32,417 bases of DNA, from assembly GCA_903889795.1 (NCBI GenBank), contig CAISYW010000064.1:1-32417 (forward strand). Reading direction: 5' to 3'. The notes under the pieces were generated by a model that was not told the origin of the DNA, did not search any database, and saw only the letters and a list, made by a program, of their open reading frames with translations. The DNA is from an uncultured Chlamydiae bacterium. Its GTDB lineage: Bacteria > Chlamydiota > Chlamydiia > Chlamydiales > SM23-39. Numbering within the stretch: the first letter of the stretch is position 1; each line of letters opens with the position of its first letter. Of the stretch, positions 16,761 through 24,683 are shown piece after piece. The position numbers and the translations under genes were made by a program.

Positions 16761-18167
16761 GTGGGCGAGCGCGGACTGATGGCTGATTTTCCGCCGAATG
16801 TTTTGCAGCAGATCGATACAATCGATGCAGCAGCCTCCCCGCGAAAAGTGGATTCGTTTCGCGATTTGCGGCATCTTTTGTGGGTATCGATCGACAATGA
16901 CGATTCTCGCGATCTCGATCAGCTTACTTATGCTGAGAGTGTTCATCCCGGCAAGGATAAGATTTATGTCGCAGTCGCTGATGTGGATGCGATCGTCAAA
17001 CGAGGATCGCCTGTCGATCAGTACGCTTCGCATAATACCACCTCCATTTATACGCCGACTCGCGTCTTTCCGATGCTGCCGCCTAAACTTTGCTATGATC
17101 TCACTTCGCTGAATGAAGAGTGCGATCGATGCGCGATCGTTGTTGAAATTTCGGTGGATGAAGCGGGGAAATATAGCCTTTTGAATATTTATCCCGCTCT
17201 TGTGCGCAACAGGGCAAAGCTGGCTTACAATCGAGTGGCCGATTGGATCGAGCGAGATATTCGTTTGCCGCAATCGAGGGCTATATTAGAACAACTGAAG
17301 CTGCAGGATTCCATTGCCGTGCGCATTCAACGGTATCGCACAGAGCAGGGAGCTCTCGGATTTGAGACGATAGAGGTTCAGCCGGTGGTCGTGAATAGCC
17401 AGGTGGTTCGCCTCGAGGAGAAAGCGGTCAATCGCGCTCATAAGCTGATTGAAAATTTTATGATCGCGGCCAATGTTTGCATGACGCGCTATTTTACAGA
17501 CTGGAACTTACCTGTGATGCGCCGCATTGTCAAAACGCCCAAACGCTGGTCTCGTATCGTACAGTTGGCAAATCAATTGGGAGAACGTCTGCCTGCGCGA
17601 GCCAACGTTAAATCACTGCGCGATTTTCTGTACCGGCAGCGGCATTCCAATCCGTCGCAGTTTCCTGATTTATCATTATCCATCATTAAACTTCTTGGCC
17701 GGGGAGAATATGTTTTAGGCATCCCCGGGGGTGATTCTCAGGGTCATTTCGATCTGGCATTGCGCGATTATGCGCATACTACCGCGCCGAATCGCCGTTT
17801 TCCCGATCTGGTCATGCAGCGTCTATTGAAAAGTCATTTATATGGCGAGGCGATTCCCTACCGCCGGAGCGAGTTGATCCGGATTGCGAAGAACTGTACG
17901 AAAAAAGAAGACGATGCGGTGAAAGTCGAGCGGCGGCTCGTCAAATGCGCTGCGGCCATGATGCTGGTTCATCTCATTGGCCATCAATATAAAGCCATGG
18001 TGACGGGCGCGTCTCAGAAAGGAACGTGGGTGCGCATCACAAATCCACCGATTGAAGGTAGGCTGACCCATGGATTTCAGGATGTCGATGTCGGCGACTG
18101 GATTGAGGTGCAGCTCATTCGCGTCGATATTCATAATGGACATATCGATTTTCGGGCTGTTGTTTAA
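16761..18167 (+). CDS. RNB-domain exoribonuclease (RNase II/R-related)
   Basis: LRHLLWVSIDNDDSRDLDQLTYAE, VAVADVDAIVKRGSPVDQYASHNTTSIYTPTRVFPMLPPKLCYDLTSLNEECDRCAIVVEISVD, ALRDYAHTTAPNRRFPDLVMQRLL are RNB motifs. Start codon uncertain (see findings). Confidence 0.9.
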   Translation: MGERGLMADFPPNVLQQIDTIDAAASPRKVDSFRDLRHLLWVSIDNDDSRDLDQLTYAESVHPGKDKIYVAVADVDAIVKRGSPVDQYASHNTTSIYTPTRVFPMLPPKLCYDLTSLNEECDRCAIVVEISVDEAGKYSLLNIYPALVRNRAKLAYNRVADWIERDIRLPQSRAILEQLKLQDSIAVRIQRYRTEQGALGFETIEVQPVVVNSQVVRLEEKAVNRAHKLIENFMIAANVCMTRYFTDWNLPVMRRIVKTPKRWSRIVQLANQLGERLPARANVKSLRDFLYRQRHSNPSQFPDLSLSIIKLLGRGEYVLGIPGGDSQGHFDLALRDYAHTTAPNRRFPDLVMQRLLKSHLYGEAIPYRRSELIRIAKNCTKKEDDAVKVERRLVKCAAAMMLVHLIGHQYKAMVTGASQKGTWVRITNPPIEGRLTHGFQDVDVGDWIEVQLIRVDIHNGHIDFRAVV

Positions 18168-19375
18168 GTTTCCTTAACGAGACGCCAGCACTCTCGGGCG
18201 ATTTCAAACGCTTCTTGTGTGTGAATAATCAATACTCGGATTTTTGAATTTTTGTGGGCGATATCGCAATCTTCCGGAGGCGGGGCATCATTTTTTTGGG
18301 CGTCGAGTTCAATGCCTAAAAATGAAAAACGATCGCAGACTTTTTTTCGCAGCAGGGGGGTGTTTTCGCCAATACCGGCGGTAAAGACTAAAACGTTTAT
18401 TCCCTGCAGCGATGCAATCATCGAACCAATGCTGGCGCACAATCGGTGAATGTAAAGATCGAAAGTGAGCTGGGCTCTTGGATTTCCCGATTGGATGCCT
18501 TTTAAGATTTCGCGCATATCGCTTGAAATTCCCGATACGCCCAAGATGCCGGACTCGCGATAGAGTTCATTGGTCAAGGCATGGACGTCGATATGTTTAA
18601 GCCGCTCGAGGATGATTCCGGGATCGATCGTGCCGGAGCGGGTGTTCATCATTAAGCCTTCGAGGGGAGTAAAGCCCATCGTCGTGTCCTGGCTTTTGCC
18701 GTCTTTCACGGCGCAAAGCGATGCTCCGGCGCCCAGATGGCAGATGACTATTTTTGATGCGGGAAACTCGTTTTGTATGATTTCCGCTGCGCGTTTTGAA
18801 CAATATTGATAACTGATTCCGTGAAAGCCGTAGCGTTGAATGCCTTCTTCGAACCATTTGTAGGGGCCGGGATATATTGCAGCTTCCGGAGGAAGCGTGC
18901 GATGAAAGGCGGTATCGAAAACGGCGATTTGCGGTAAGCCTTTGAACATCTTCTCCATCGCTTCGATGCCGGTCAATGCAGCCAAATTATGAAGGGGAGC
19001 AAACTCGGCTAAACGGGAAATATGAGATTTAACGTCTTTATTAATGAAAACGCTTTCGCGGTAATATTTTCCTCCATGAACGATGCGATGGCCAATTGCA
19101 TCCACTTCATCGAGAGACGACAACACGGCTGTTTCTCCATGAACAAGCGAGTTCATCAGTTCTGCCCGCGCCTCATCTAATGATCGGGTAGTCAGTTTGA
19201 AAAACTGTTTTTTCCCGTGCTCGTTCTTCACTTCGATCGATACGTCATCAAATGTGCCTTTCCATTGCAAACTGCCTTCCCATGTCGGAGAAACGGGTTT
19301 TTGAGAATGATTTTTGAGGATATAGAGAGATGATTTGAGACTGCTTGATCCGCTATTGAGAACTAAAATTTTCAT
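18164..19375 (-). CDS. ackA: Acetate kinase
   Basis: 403 aa. MKILVLNSGSSSLKSSLY, GHRIVHGGKYY, AVFDTAFHRTLPPEAAIYPGPYKWFEEGIQRYGFHGISYQY, ICHLGAGASLCAVKDGKSQDTTMGFTPLEGLMMNTRSGTIDPGI, FTAGIGENTPLLR. Confidence 0.97.
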   Translation of the reverse strand: MKILVLNSGSSSLKSSLYILKNHSQKPVSPTWEGSLQWKGTFDDVSIEVKNEHGKKQFFKLTTRSLDEARAELMNSLVHGETAVLSSLDEVDAIGHRIVHGGKYYRESVFINKDVKSHISRLAEFAPLHNLAALTGIEAMEKMFKGLPQIAVFDTAFHRTLPPEAAIYPGPYKWFEEGIQRYGFHGISYQYCSKRAAEIIQNEFPASKIVICHLGAGASLCAVKDGKSQDTTMGFTPLEGLMMNTRSGTIDPGIILERLKHIDVHALTNELYRESGILGVSGISSDMREILKGIQSGNPRAQLTFDLYIHRLCASIGSMIASLQGINVLVFTAGIGENTPLLRKKVCDRFSFLGIELDAQKNDAPPPEDCDIAHKNSKIRVLIIHTQEAFEIARECWRLVKET

Positions 19376-19977
19376 CTTTGTGCCGTTTCATTCCACAGTT
19401 TAATGACGCGTTGATCGTGTTCCATAGCGAGAATGCTCACGGATGCCACGGAAAGGGAAAAAAGCTTGCCATCTTCGGCCTGGAGGCCGAGCCATCGGGC
19501 GGCAAAGACCCGAGAAAAATGACCATGAGAGAAAATGAGAATATTTCCGCTTTCATGAATGAAGGACTTCAGGAGGCGGTCGGCTCTTTCAGCTACTTCG
19601 TCCGGGGATTCGCCTCCGGGAGCTCCATCGTCGAAAATATTCCATCGAGCATGTTTTTCCCAAATTTGGGGAGTCGTGATTCCCTCATACTCCCCATAAT
19701 TCCATTCCATGGCGCTCGGCTCGATTGTTTTTCGATGATCAAAGCCGGCCAGCTGGCAGGTTTCTTGCGCCCGCAGCATCGGTGATACGATCACCTTGTG
19801 AAAGACAATCCCTTGGAGTCTTTTTCCAAGCATGATCGCTTGCTTTCGTCCGTTTTCGGTGAGGGAAACCTCGCTAAAACTGGTATGCTGACCTGTGAGG
19901 GTCCACTCGGTTTCTCCATGCCGACACAGAAAAATTTGCAAGCGATCAGGGTTTTTAGTGGTGATGTCCGCCACCAT
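19372..19977 (-). CDS. Histidine phosphatase (phosphoglycerate mutase-like) family protein
   Basis: From the in-frame ATG at 19977: MVADITTKNPDRLQIFLCRHGETEWTLTGQHTSFSEVSLTENGRKQAIMLGKRL...VSPMLRAQETCQLAG...MEWNYGEYEG...ILIFSHGHFSRVFAARWLGL. RHGE and the second His motif are present. The track's longer N-terminus is the out-of-frame read of the upstream His-rich tail. Confidence 0.9.
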   Translation of the reverse strand: MVADITTKNPDRLQIFLCRHGETEWTLTGQHTSFSEVSLTENGRKQAIMLGKRLQGIVFHKVIVSPMLRAQETCQLAGFDHRKTIEPSAMEWNYGEYEGITTPQIWEKHARWNIFDDGAPGGESPDEVAERADRLLKSFIHESGNILIFSHGHFSRVFAARWLGLQAEDGKLFSLSVASVSILAMEHDQRVIKLWNETAQR

Positions 19978-20362
19978 GATGTCCGCCGCCGTGATGCCTT
20001 CCACCGTGATGACCGCCATGATGTCTTCCACCATGATGTCCTCCGTGATGCCCGCCGTGATGGCGCCCACGATACCATCGATGGTATCCCGGCTCATTAT
20101 CAAACCATGTGCCATAGTACCAACCCGGACCGATCCAGACTTCCTGAGTGGCGCCGCCATAGTAGTGACGATTCACGCGAACCCATCGATAGTATGCAAC
20201 GTCGTCATCAAACCAATATCCATAGTAATACCCGGGTCCGGCCCAGACTTCTTGGACTACTGCGTCATCTGGCCCGACGCCAACCTCGACTCCGGTTTTT
20301 ACCATGGCATCGATAGAAATAAATGGAATAATTAGAACAAAAAAAGCTAATAACTTACGCAT
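19955..20362 (-). CDS. Secreted small protein with two EVWxGPGxYYGxWFDxxxxYxRW repeats and a His/Gly-rich C-terminus (candidate metal binder)
   Basis: 135 aa. Signal peptide MRKLLAFFVLIIPFISIDA; QEVWAGPGYYYGYWFDDDVAYYRW and QEVWIGPGWYYGTWFDNEPGYHRW; tail GRHHGGHHGGHHGGRHHGGHHGGRHHGGGHHGGGHHH. Paralogue of the adjacent upstream ORF. Confidence 0.82.
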   Translation of the reverse strand: MRKLLAFFVLIIPFISIDAMVKTGVEVGVGPDDAVVQEVWAGPGYYYGYWFDDDVAYYRWVRVNRHYYGGATQEVWIGPGWYYGTWFDNEPGYHRWYRGRHHGGHHGGHHGGRHHGGHHGGRHHGGGHHGGGHHH

Positions 20363-20404
20363 AAACCCCTTTCGCTTCTCTCAAGTTTCAAAAGATACCT
20401 GTTT

Positions 20405-20764
20405 TTATCGGCGTCCGCCGCCATGACCACCACCGCCATGACCACCACCGCCATGACCACCACCGCCGTGTCGACCACCACCGCCATGACCGCCGTCATG
20501 ACGATCGCCACGTCCATCATGACGTCTGCCATCAGCATGTCGATCGCCGTGCCCACGATGGCCGCGGCCACCATGATGACGATGGTATGAGTCCTCATCA
20601 TCGAACCAATATCCATAGTAGAAGCCAGGTCCGACCCACACTTCTTCAACCGTGCCATCGTCGCTGTCGTCTGTGCCGACTTCGATTGCAACGCCTGTTT
20701 TTGCCATTGCACTAATTGAATAAAACGGAATTAACAAAACGAAAAATGCTAATAACTTTCGCAT
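20405..20764 (-). CDS. Secreted small protein, paralogue of 19955-20362, with a His/Gly/Arg-rich tail
   Basis: From the in-frame ATG at 20764: MRKLLAFFVLLIPFYSISAMAKTGVAIEVGTDDSDDGTVEEVWVGPGFYYGYWFDDEDSYHRHHGG...GGHGGGGHGGGGHGGGRR. The track start at 20869 adds 35 unlikely residues ahead of the signal peptide. Confidence 0.82.
   Translation of the reverse strand: MRKLLAFFVLLIPFYSISAMAKTGVAIEVGTDDSDDGTVEEVWVGPGFYYGYWFDDEDSYHRHHGGRGHRGHGDRHADGRRHDGRGDRHDGGHGGGGRHGGGGHGGGGHGGGGHGGGRR
20422..20466 (-). repeat. 15-bp tandem repeat (CATGACCACCACCGC) x3 encoding GGGGH units
   Basis: Copies at 20422, 20437 and 20452, with degenerate copies downstream. Confidence 0.85.
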
Positions 20765-21218
20765 AATCACCAACCTTTCCATAATTTGCATGATGTTGAA
20801 ATGTTTTAATAATTGCAATAATAATAGTAATTCTCGGCTTTGTGAGATTGTTGATAAATGGGTTTGCAATGTGTTTATTTAGAAATGGTTGCGTGTTTTG
20901 TAGGCAGGTTAAATAAGTCGTTCACCAAATACACAAACAAATACAGATCAATAAATTGCGATGAATTCCGTAAAAAAAGTACAAAGTCGATTTATAATTA
21001 ACAAAAAATAGGGATGTTTTGTGTTACTAATTGCTGGAAATTGTTATACCAAACGTGACTCAAAAATCGGTTTTTGGCGTGCGTCGTTAGCTTGTTAGGA
21101 AAATTTTTTTCCAGTGCATAGGCTCACTCAGAAGAAAACTAACAGGATATTATGATGGACAGGATAGAAAATAAAAGAGAACTGCCTCACTCTGAAATTC
21201 GGTATATACTGCATTAAA

Positions 21219-22079
21219 TTAATGAACGAGTGATTGGCCTGCTTGGGTCACATATTGATTGATCGCCTTGATCCATAGAATGGATTCTTTTCCCATGACG
21301 GTAATAATCAAGGACCATGCGGCGGCGATTAAAGCGATGCCAACCCAGGACTTGAGCGGGATCCCGAGAAAGACGACTTGTACTTGAGGCGCCATGCGGT
21401 TGGCAATTCCCAGGAAGAGATCAGTTAGCAGCATGCCGATCAGGGCGGGCGCCGATAGCTGGATCGCCAGATTCATGATGTGCTGCAGCATACCTGTTAT
21501 CTGTTTCCAAAACGGAAGTTGGAGATTAAAGAACGAGGCGCTAATCAGACCGTCGACGGGAATGATTTGATAGGAGCGGGCCAATGCTTCGAAAAAGAGG
21601 AATGGACCGCCGAGGGCAAAGAAAATGGCAATTAACACATAGTTATAAAGAATTCCCAAGGGACCCGTTTGCGTTTGCGTGGTGGGGTCGGTTACTTGCA
21701 ATGCAGACGAGCCGCGGGAGTGATCCATCAAGGTTCCCGCTGTTTGGGCAATATAAAAAGGCGCTGCCGCGATAAAGCCGAGCACGGTTCCAAATATGAT
21801 CTCTTTCAACAGGTAGCCGATATAGACTGTGTTATATGGAATATTCCCGTGAATGGCGAGTAGGTTCTGAGGCAAAAATAACGCGCATAAAGCGACGCTG
21901 AACATCATTTTTACCATGGCGGGTAAGTTTTTAGCGCCTAGAAAAGGAGCGAGCGTCACGATAGGAAGAATGCGAGCCAGGGTGAGAAAAAAAACTGACA
22001 GGATCGTTGTTGGATGCAGGTTCTGGATCGAGAGAATAAAGGAAACGAAATCGTCAGTTGCGCTAGCGGCGTTTTCCAT
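21219..22079 (-). CDS. sctT: Type III secretion export apparatus protein SctT (YscT/CdsT family)
   Basis: 286 aa multi-TM protein. ARILPIVTLAPFLGAKNLPAMVKMMFSVALCALFLP, KEIIFGTVLGFIAAAPFYIAQTAGTLMDHSRGSS. Clustered with sctS/sctR. Confidence 0.93.
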   Translation of the reverse strand: MENAASATDDFVSFILSIQNLHPTTILSVFFLTLARILPIVTLAPFLGAKNLPAMVKMMFSVALCALFLPQNLLAIHGNIPYNTVYIGYLLKEIIFGTVLGFIAAAPFYIAQTAGTLMDHSRGSSALQVTDPTTQTQTGPLGILYNYVLIAIFFALGGPFLFFEALARSYQIIPVDGLISASFFNLQLPFWKQITGMLQHIMNLAIQLSAPALIGMLLTDLFLGIANRMAPQVQVVFLGIPLKSWVGIALIAAAWSLIITVMGKESILWIKAINQYVTQAGQSLVH

Positions 22080-22085
22080 AATGCG

Positions 22086-22358
22086 CTATCCGCCGGACCA
22101 TTTGGCGATTCCCTGGAAGATTGTATTGGTAAACTGCAGTACTTGACCGCTTAGCCATCCCCCGAGCATGACGATCGAAAGAATCACGGCAAAGAGTTTT
22201 ACGGTAAAAGAGAGCGTTTGCTCCTGGATTTGGGTGGCGGCTTGGAAAATGGCCACCAAAAGTCCAAGCACCATGCTAATGAGGATCGGAGGAGCGGACA
22301 GAATGAGTACCAGCATCAGCGCCTGATACGTGAGCGTGTGGATTTCGTTCTGAATCAT
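22086..22358 (-). CDS. sctS: Type III secretion export apparatus protein SctS
   Basis: 90 aa. ALMLVLILSAPPILISMVLGLLVAIFQAATQIQEQTLSFTVKLFAVILSIVMLGGW is the FliQ/SctS signature. Confidence 0.95.
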   Translation of the reverse strand: MIQNEIHTLTYQALMLVLILSAPPILISMVLGLLVAIFQAATQIQEQTLSFTVKLFAVILSIVMLGGWLSGQVLQFTNTIFQGIAKWSGG

Positions 22359-22376
22359 GAAAACCTTTTGCTCATT

Positions 22377-23189
22377 TTATTTAAAAGTTAAAGCGACCCC
22401 TTGAACAATCACCGTCCAGCCGTCCACCATGACAAGCAAGAGGAGTTTGATGGGAAGGGCGATTGTTAAAGGCGAAAGCATCATCATGCCCATCGCAAGC
22501 AAAATATTCGAAACAACCAAATCAATTACAAAGAATGGTAAATAGATAAGCACGCCGATTTCAAAAGCCGTCTTTAGCTGCGATGTGATAAACGATGGAA
22601 TCAACACAATGAAATCGCTCTGTTTTAGTTGAGTTTTGTAGGGCTCGGGAAAGGTGCGATTCGCTAGTTGATAAAAGCTCGTGATGTGTTTGCCAATCGT
22701 ATTTCGCTGTAAAAAGCCGCGCAGAGGTTCCTTGGCTTTATCGACAATATTGATGATATAGGCGGCATTTTGGCCTGAAAACATTTCCTGCGGATTTTGC
22801 GACTGGATCACTTCTTCAGCTGCATTGAACATGAGGAGACCCGTGGGAAACATGACATAAATCGTGACGAGAAGAGCAATGCCATTGAGCACCTGATTGG
22901 GTGGTGTTTGCTGGACGCCGATAGCGTTGCGGAGCAGGGAAAGAACGATTTGGATTTTAACAAACGAGGTGAGCAGCATGATGGCAAATGGCAAAAGCGA
23001 AAGACCTGCAAGAACGGCGAGCTTAGTCAGCATTTGCGGGTTGGCGGAGGTTTCCGGGGTGATGGGTAGCTGGATGGGTTGCTCAGCCTGGGCGGCGGGT
23101 GAACTGACAGGAGCGGCTTCTTGCGCAAAGGAAGAGGTCGCTAATAGAGCAAATAAACAGATCCAGCGCAAATTTTTCAAGAGACTCAT
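22377..23189 (-). CDS. sctR: Type III secretion export apparatus protein SctR
   Basis: 270 aa. FVKIQIVLSLLRNAIGVQQTPPNQVLNGIALLVTIYVM, FIVLIPSFITSQLKTAFEIGVLIYLPFFVIDLVVSNILLAMGMMMLSP (FliP/SctR). N-terminal signal peptide-like extension. Confidence 0.95.
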   Translation of the reverse strand: MSLLKNLRWICLFALLATSSFAQEAAPVSSPAAQAEQPIQLPITPETSANPQMLTKLAVLAGLSLLPFAIMLLTSFVKIQIVLSLLRNAIGVQQTPPNQVLNGIALLVTIYVMFPTGLLMFNAAEEVIQSQNPQEMFSGQNAAYIINIVDKAKEPLRGFLQRNTIGKHITSFYQLANRTFPEPYKTQLKQSDFIVLIPSFITSQLKTAFEIGVLIYLPFFVIDLVVSNILLAMGMMMLSPLTIALPIKLLLLVMVDGWTVIVQGVALTFK

Positions 23190-23198
23190 TATTTTACC

Positions 23199-23822
23199 CT
23201 ATTTTTTCATAAACGATTCGAATGCCGATTCGAGCGCGCGCCATTGATTTTCGAGTTGAGCATTGATAATTCCTGCTTCAGTCTCGATGATGCAGCCGCC
23301 GGGTTCGATATCGGATCTTTCCTGGAGCGAGAAGCTGTCGAGATGCTCAAATATCTTTTTAATTCTTGCCCGATCTTTTTCCAGTGATTCGAGATCTTCT
23401 CGATTTACATAAAGGACAATCTTGCGATGCTGCGTCACGGGTTTTAGTGCGGTGATGACAATGTCGACGATGCGGTCGGAATGCAGCTTAAGCTCTTCGC
23501 CAACGATTTTACGCGCTGCTTTGAGAGCTAACGGAAGAATTTTTTTGTGGACCTCTTCGCGGATCTCTTTGAGTTCGTGATCGAGGGATATGATATGGCT
23601 ATTCAGAGATTTGAGACCTTCCTGAAAGCCTTCTTGAAAAGCCGCCTCTTTGATCTTTTCCGCTTCTGCGAGAGCGGCTCGTTTATATTCGAGCTCTTCG
23701 ATCTTGACTGTTTTCAGGATTTCGTCGGCTGTTTGCAAAATAGAGCATTCCGACGCGGGAATGATTTTTTGGTTGGGAGCGATGTAAACATCTTTTTGCG
23801 AAAGCAGGGTAAAGAATTTCAT
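23199..23822 (-). CDS. sctL: Type III secretion stator protein SctL (YscL/CdsL-like)
   Basis: 207 aa. Charged coiled-coil N-terminal half; KILPLALKAARKIVGEELKLHSDRIVDIVITALKPVTQHRKIVLYVNREDLE...SDIEPGGCIIETEAGIINAQLENQWRALESAF is a FliH/SctL-type C-terminus. Confidence 0.9.
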   Translation of the reverse strand: MKFFTLLSQKDVYIAPNQKIIPASECSILQTADEILKTVKIEELEYKRAALAEAEKIKEAAFQEGFQEGLKSLNSHIISLDHELKEIREEVHKKILPLALKAARKIVGEELKLHSDRIVDIVITALKPVTQHRKIVLYVNREDLESLEKDRARIKKIFEHLDSFSLQERSDIEPGGCIIETEAGIINAQLENQWRALESAFESFMKK

Positions 23823-24673
23823 AAATCATGTTCCAATAGTTCTTCGACTTGCCGCACTGCTGTGTCTACAGAAGATCCGTTTTTTTCGCGCTCGCACAGC
23901 TTAAATAGAGCGCTGCCCCGTCCGATGTCGAGCAGATGGCATACATACCACGCCAGTGATGGGTCTTGTCCCGAAAGAGCCATGCCGAGGCGGGAGAGAC
24001 CTTTTTTGTGTAAAAGATGGCGCAGGGAATCTTCATTTCCGTCCCATCGATCAAGGCCGATTTTCGGCGGCGGACTCACTTCATGTTTGGCTGCCGTGAG
24101 TTTGAGAAACCGGCGTTGCTTCTCTGAGAGGTAACTGTAAATTTTCTTTAGGATTTTTGTCTCGACAATTTGCCGGATTTCCACAGAGAGGTCGTGCATC
24201 GCGATGAAATCGATCAGAGTAATGAGCTGCGTTTTCGTAAGGTTCAGGATCTTGTTGAGAGGCGAAGGGGGAAGGTAGGCAATGGGAATGAGGCGGTCGT
24301 GCGGGCCTAGCAAGCTGTCCAATAATACTTGCCTGAGATAGGAGCGGCCCATGACGGAAATATCAATTTTTGCCATTTTGCATGGGATTTCTGAAGCGAG
24401 GGCGCGCGCGGCTGATTCATCCAAAACAGCAAGAAATTGTGACTGTTCCGGCAAGGAATAGGATTTCAGTGTGGGTAAAAACCAGGACCAATGCACCTTT
24501 TCAAGCATTTTTTCATAGCCATTGCTCTCGATTGGCGGCGTTTGAGCAAGGGGAAGAAGAGTTTTGATGCTCTCGCGTTCGTTATCAGGTAAAAAATGGA
24601 GCAGGCGCTCCTGTTTTTCCGCCTGTAGCCGACTTAGAAAAGAGCTCAGAATGATATCGACGGCAGAGCGCAT
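23819..24673 (-). CDS. T3SS cluster protein, CT560-like (SctK-type position)
   Basis: 284 aa between sctL and sctJ, the position of CT560 in the Chlamydia order CT559-CT564. Assignment rests mainly on synteny. Confidence 0.65.
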   Translation of the reverse strand: MRSAVDIILSSFLSRLQAEKQERLLHFLPDNERESIKTLLPLAQTPPIESNGYEKMLEKVHWSWFLPTLKSYSLPEQSQFLAVLDESAARALASEIPCKMAKIDISVMGRSYLRQVLLDSLLGPHDRLIPIAYLPPSPLNKILNLTKTQLITLIDFIAMHDLSVEIRQIVETKILKKIYSYLSEKQRRFLKLTAAKHEVSPPPKIGLDRWDGNEDSLRHLLHKKGLSRLGMALSGQDPSLAWYVCHLLDIGRGSALFKLCEREKNGSSVDTAVRQVEELLEHDL

Positions 24674-24683
24674 GGCATCTCAT

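Noticed and set aside
19978-20160. N-terminal 61 aa of the 262-aa phosphatase ORF in the track
   Set aside because: Out-of-frame translation of the upstream His-rich gene; homology begins after the ATG at 19977.
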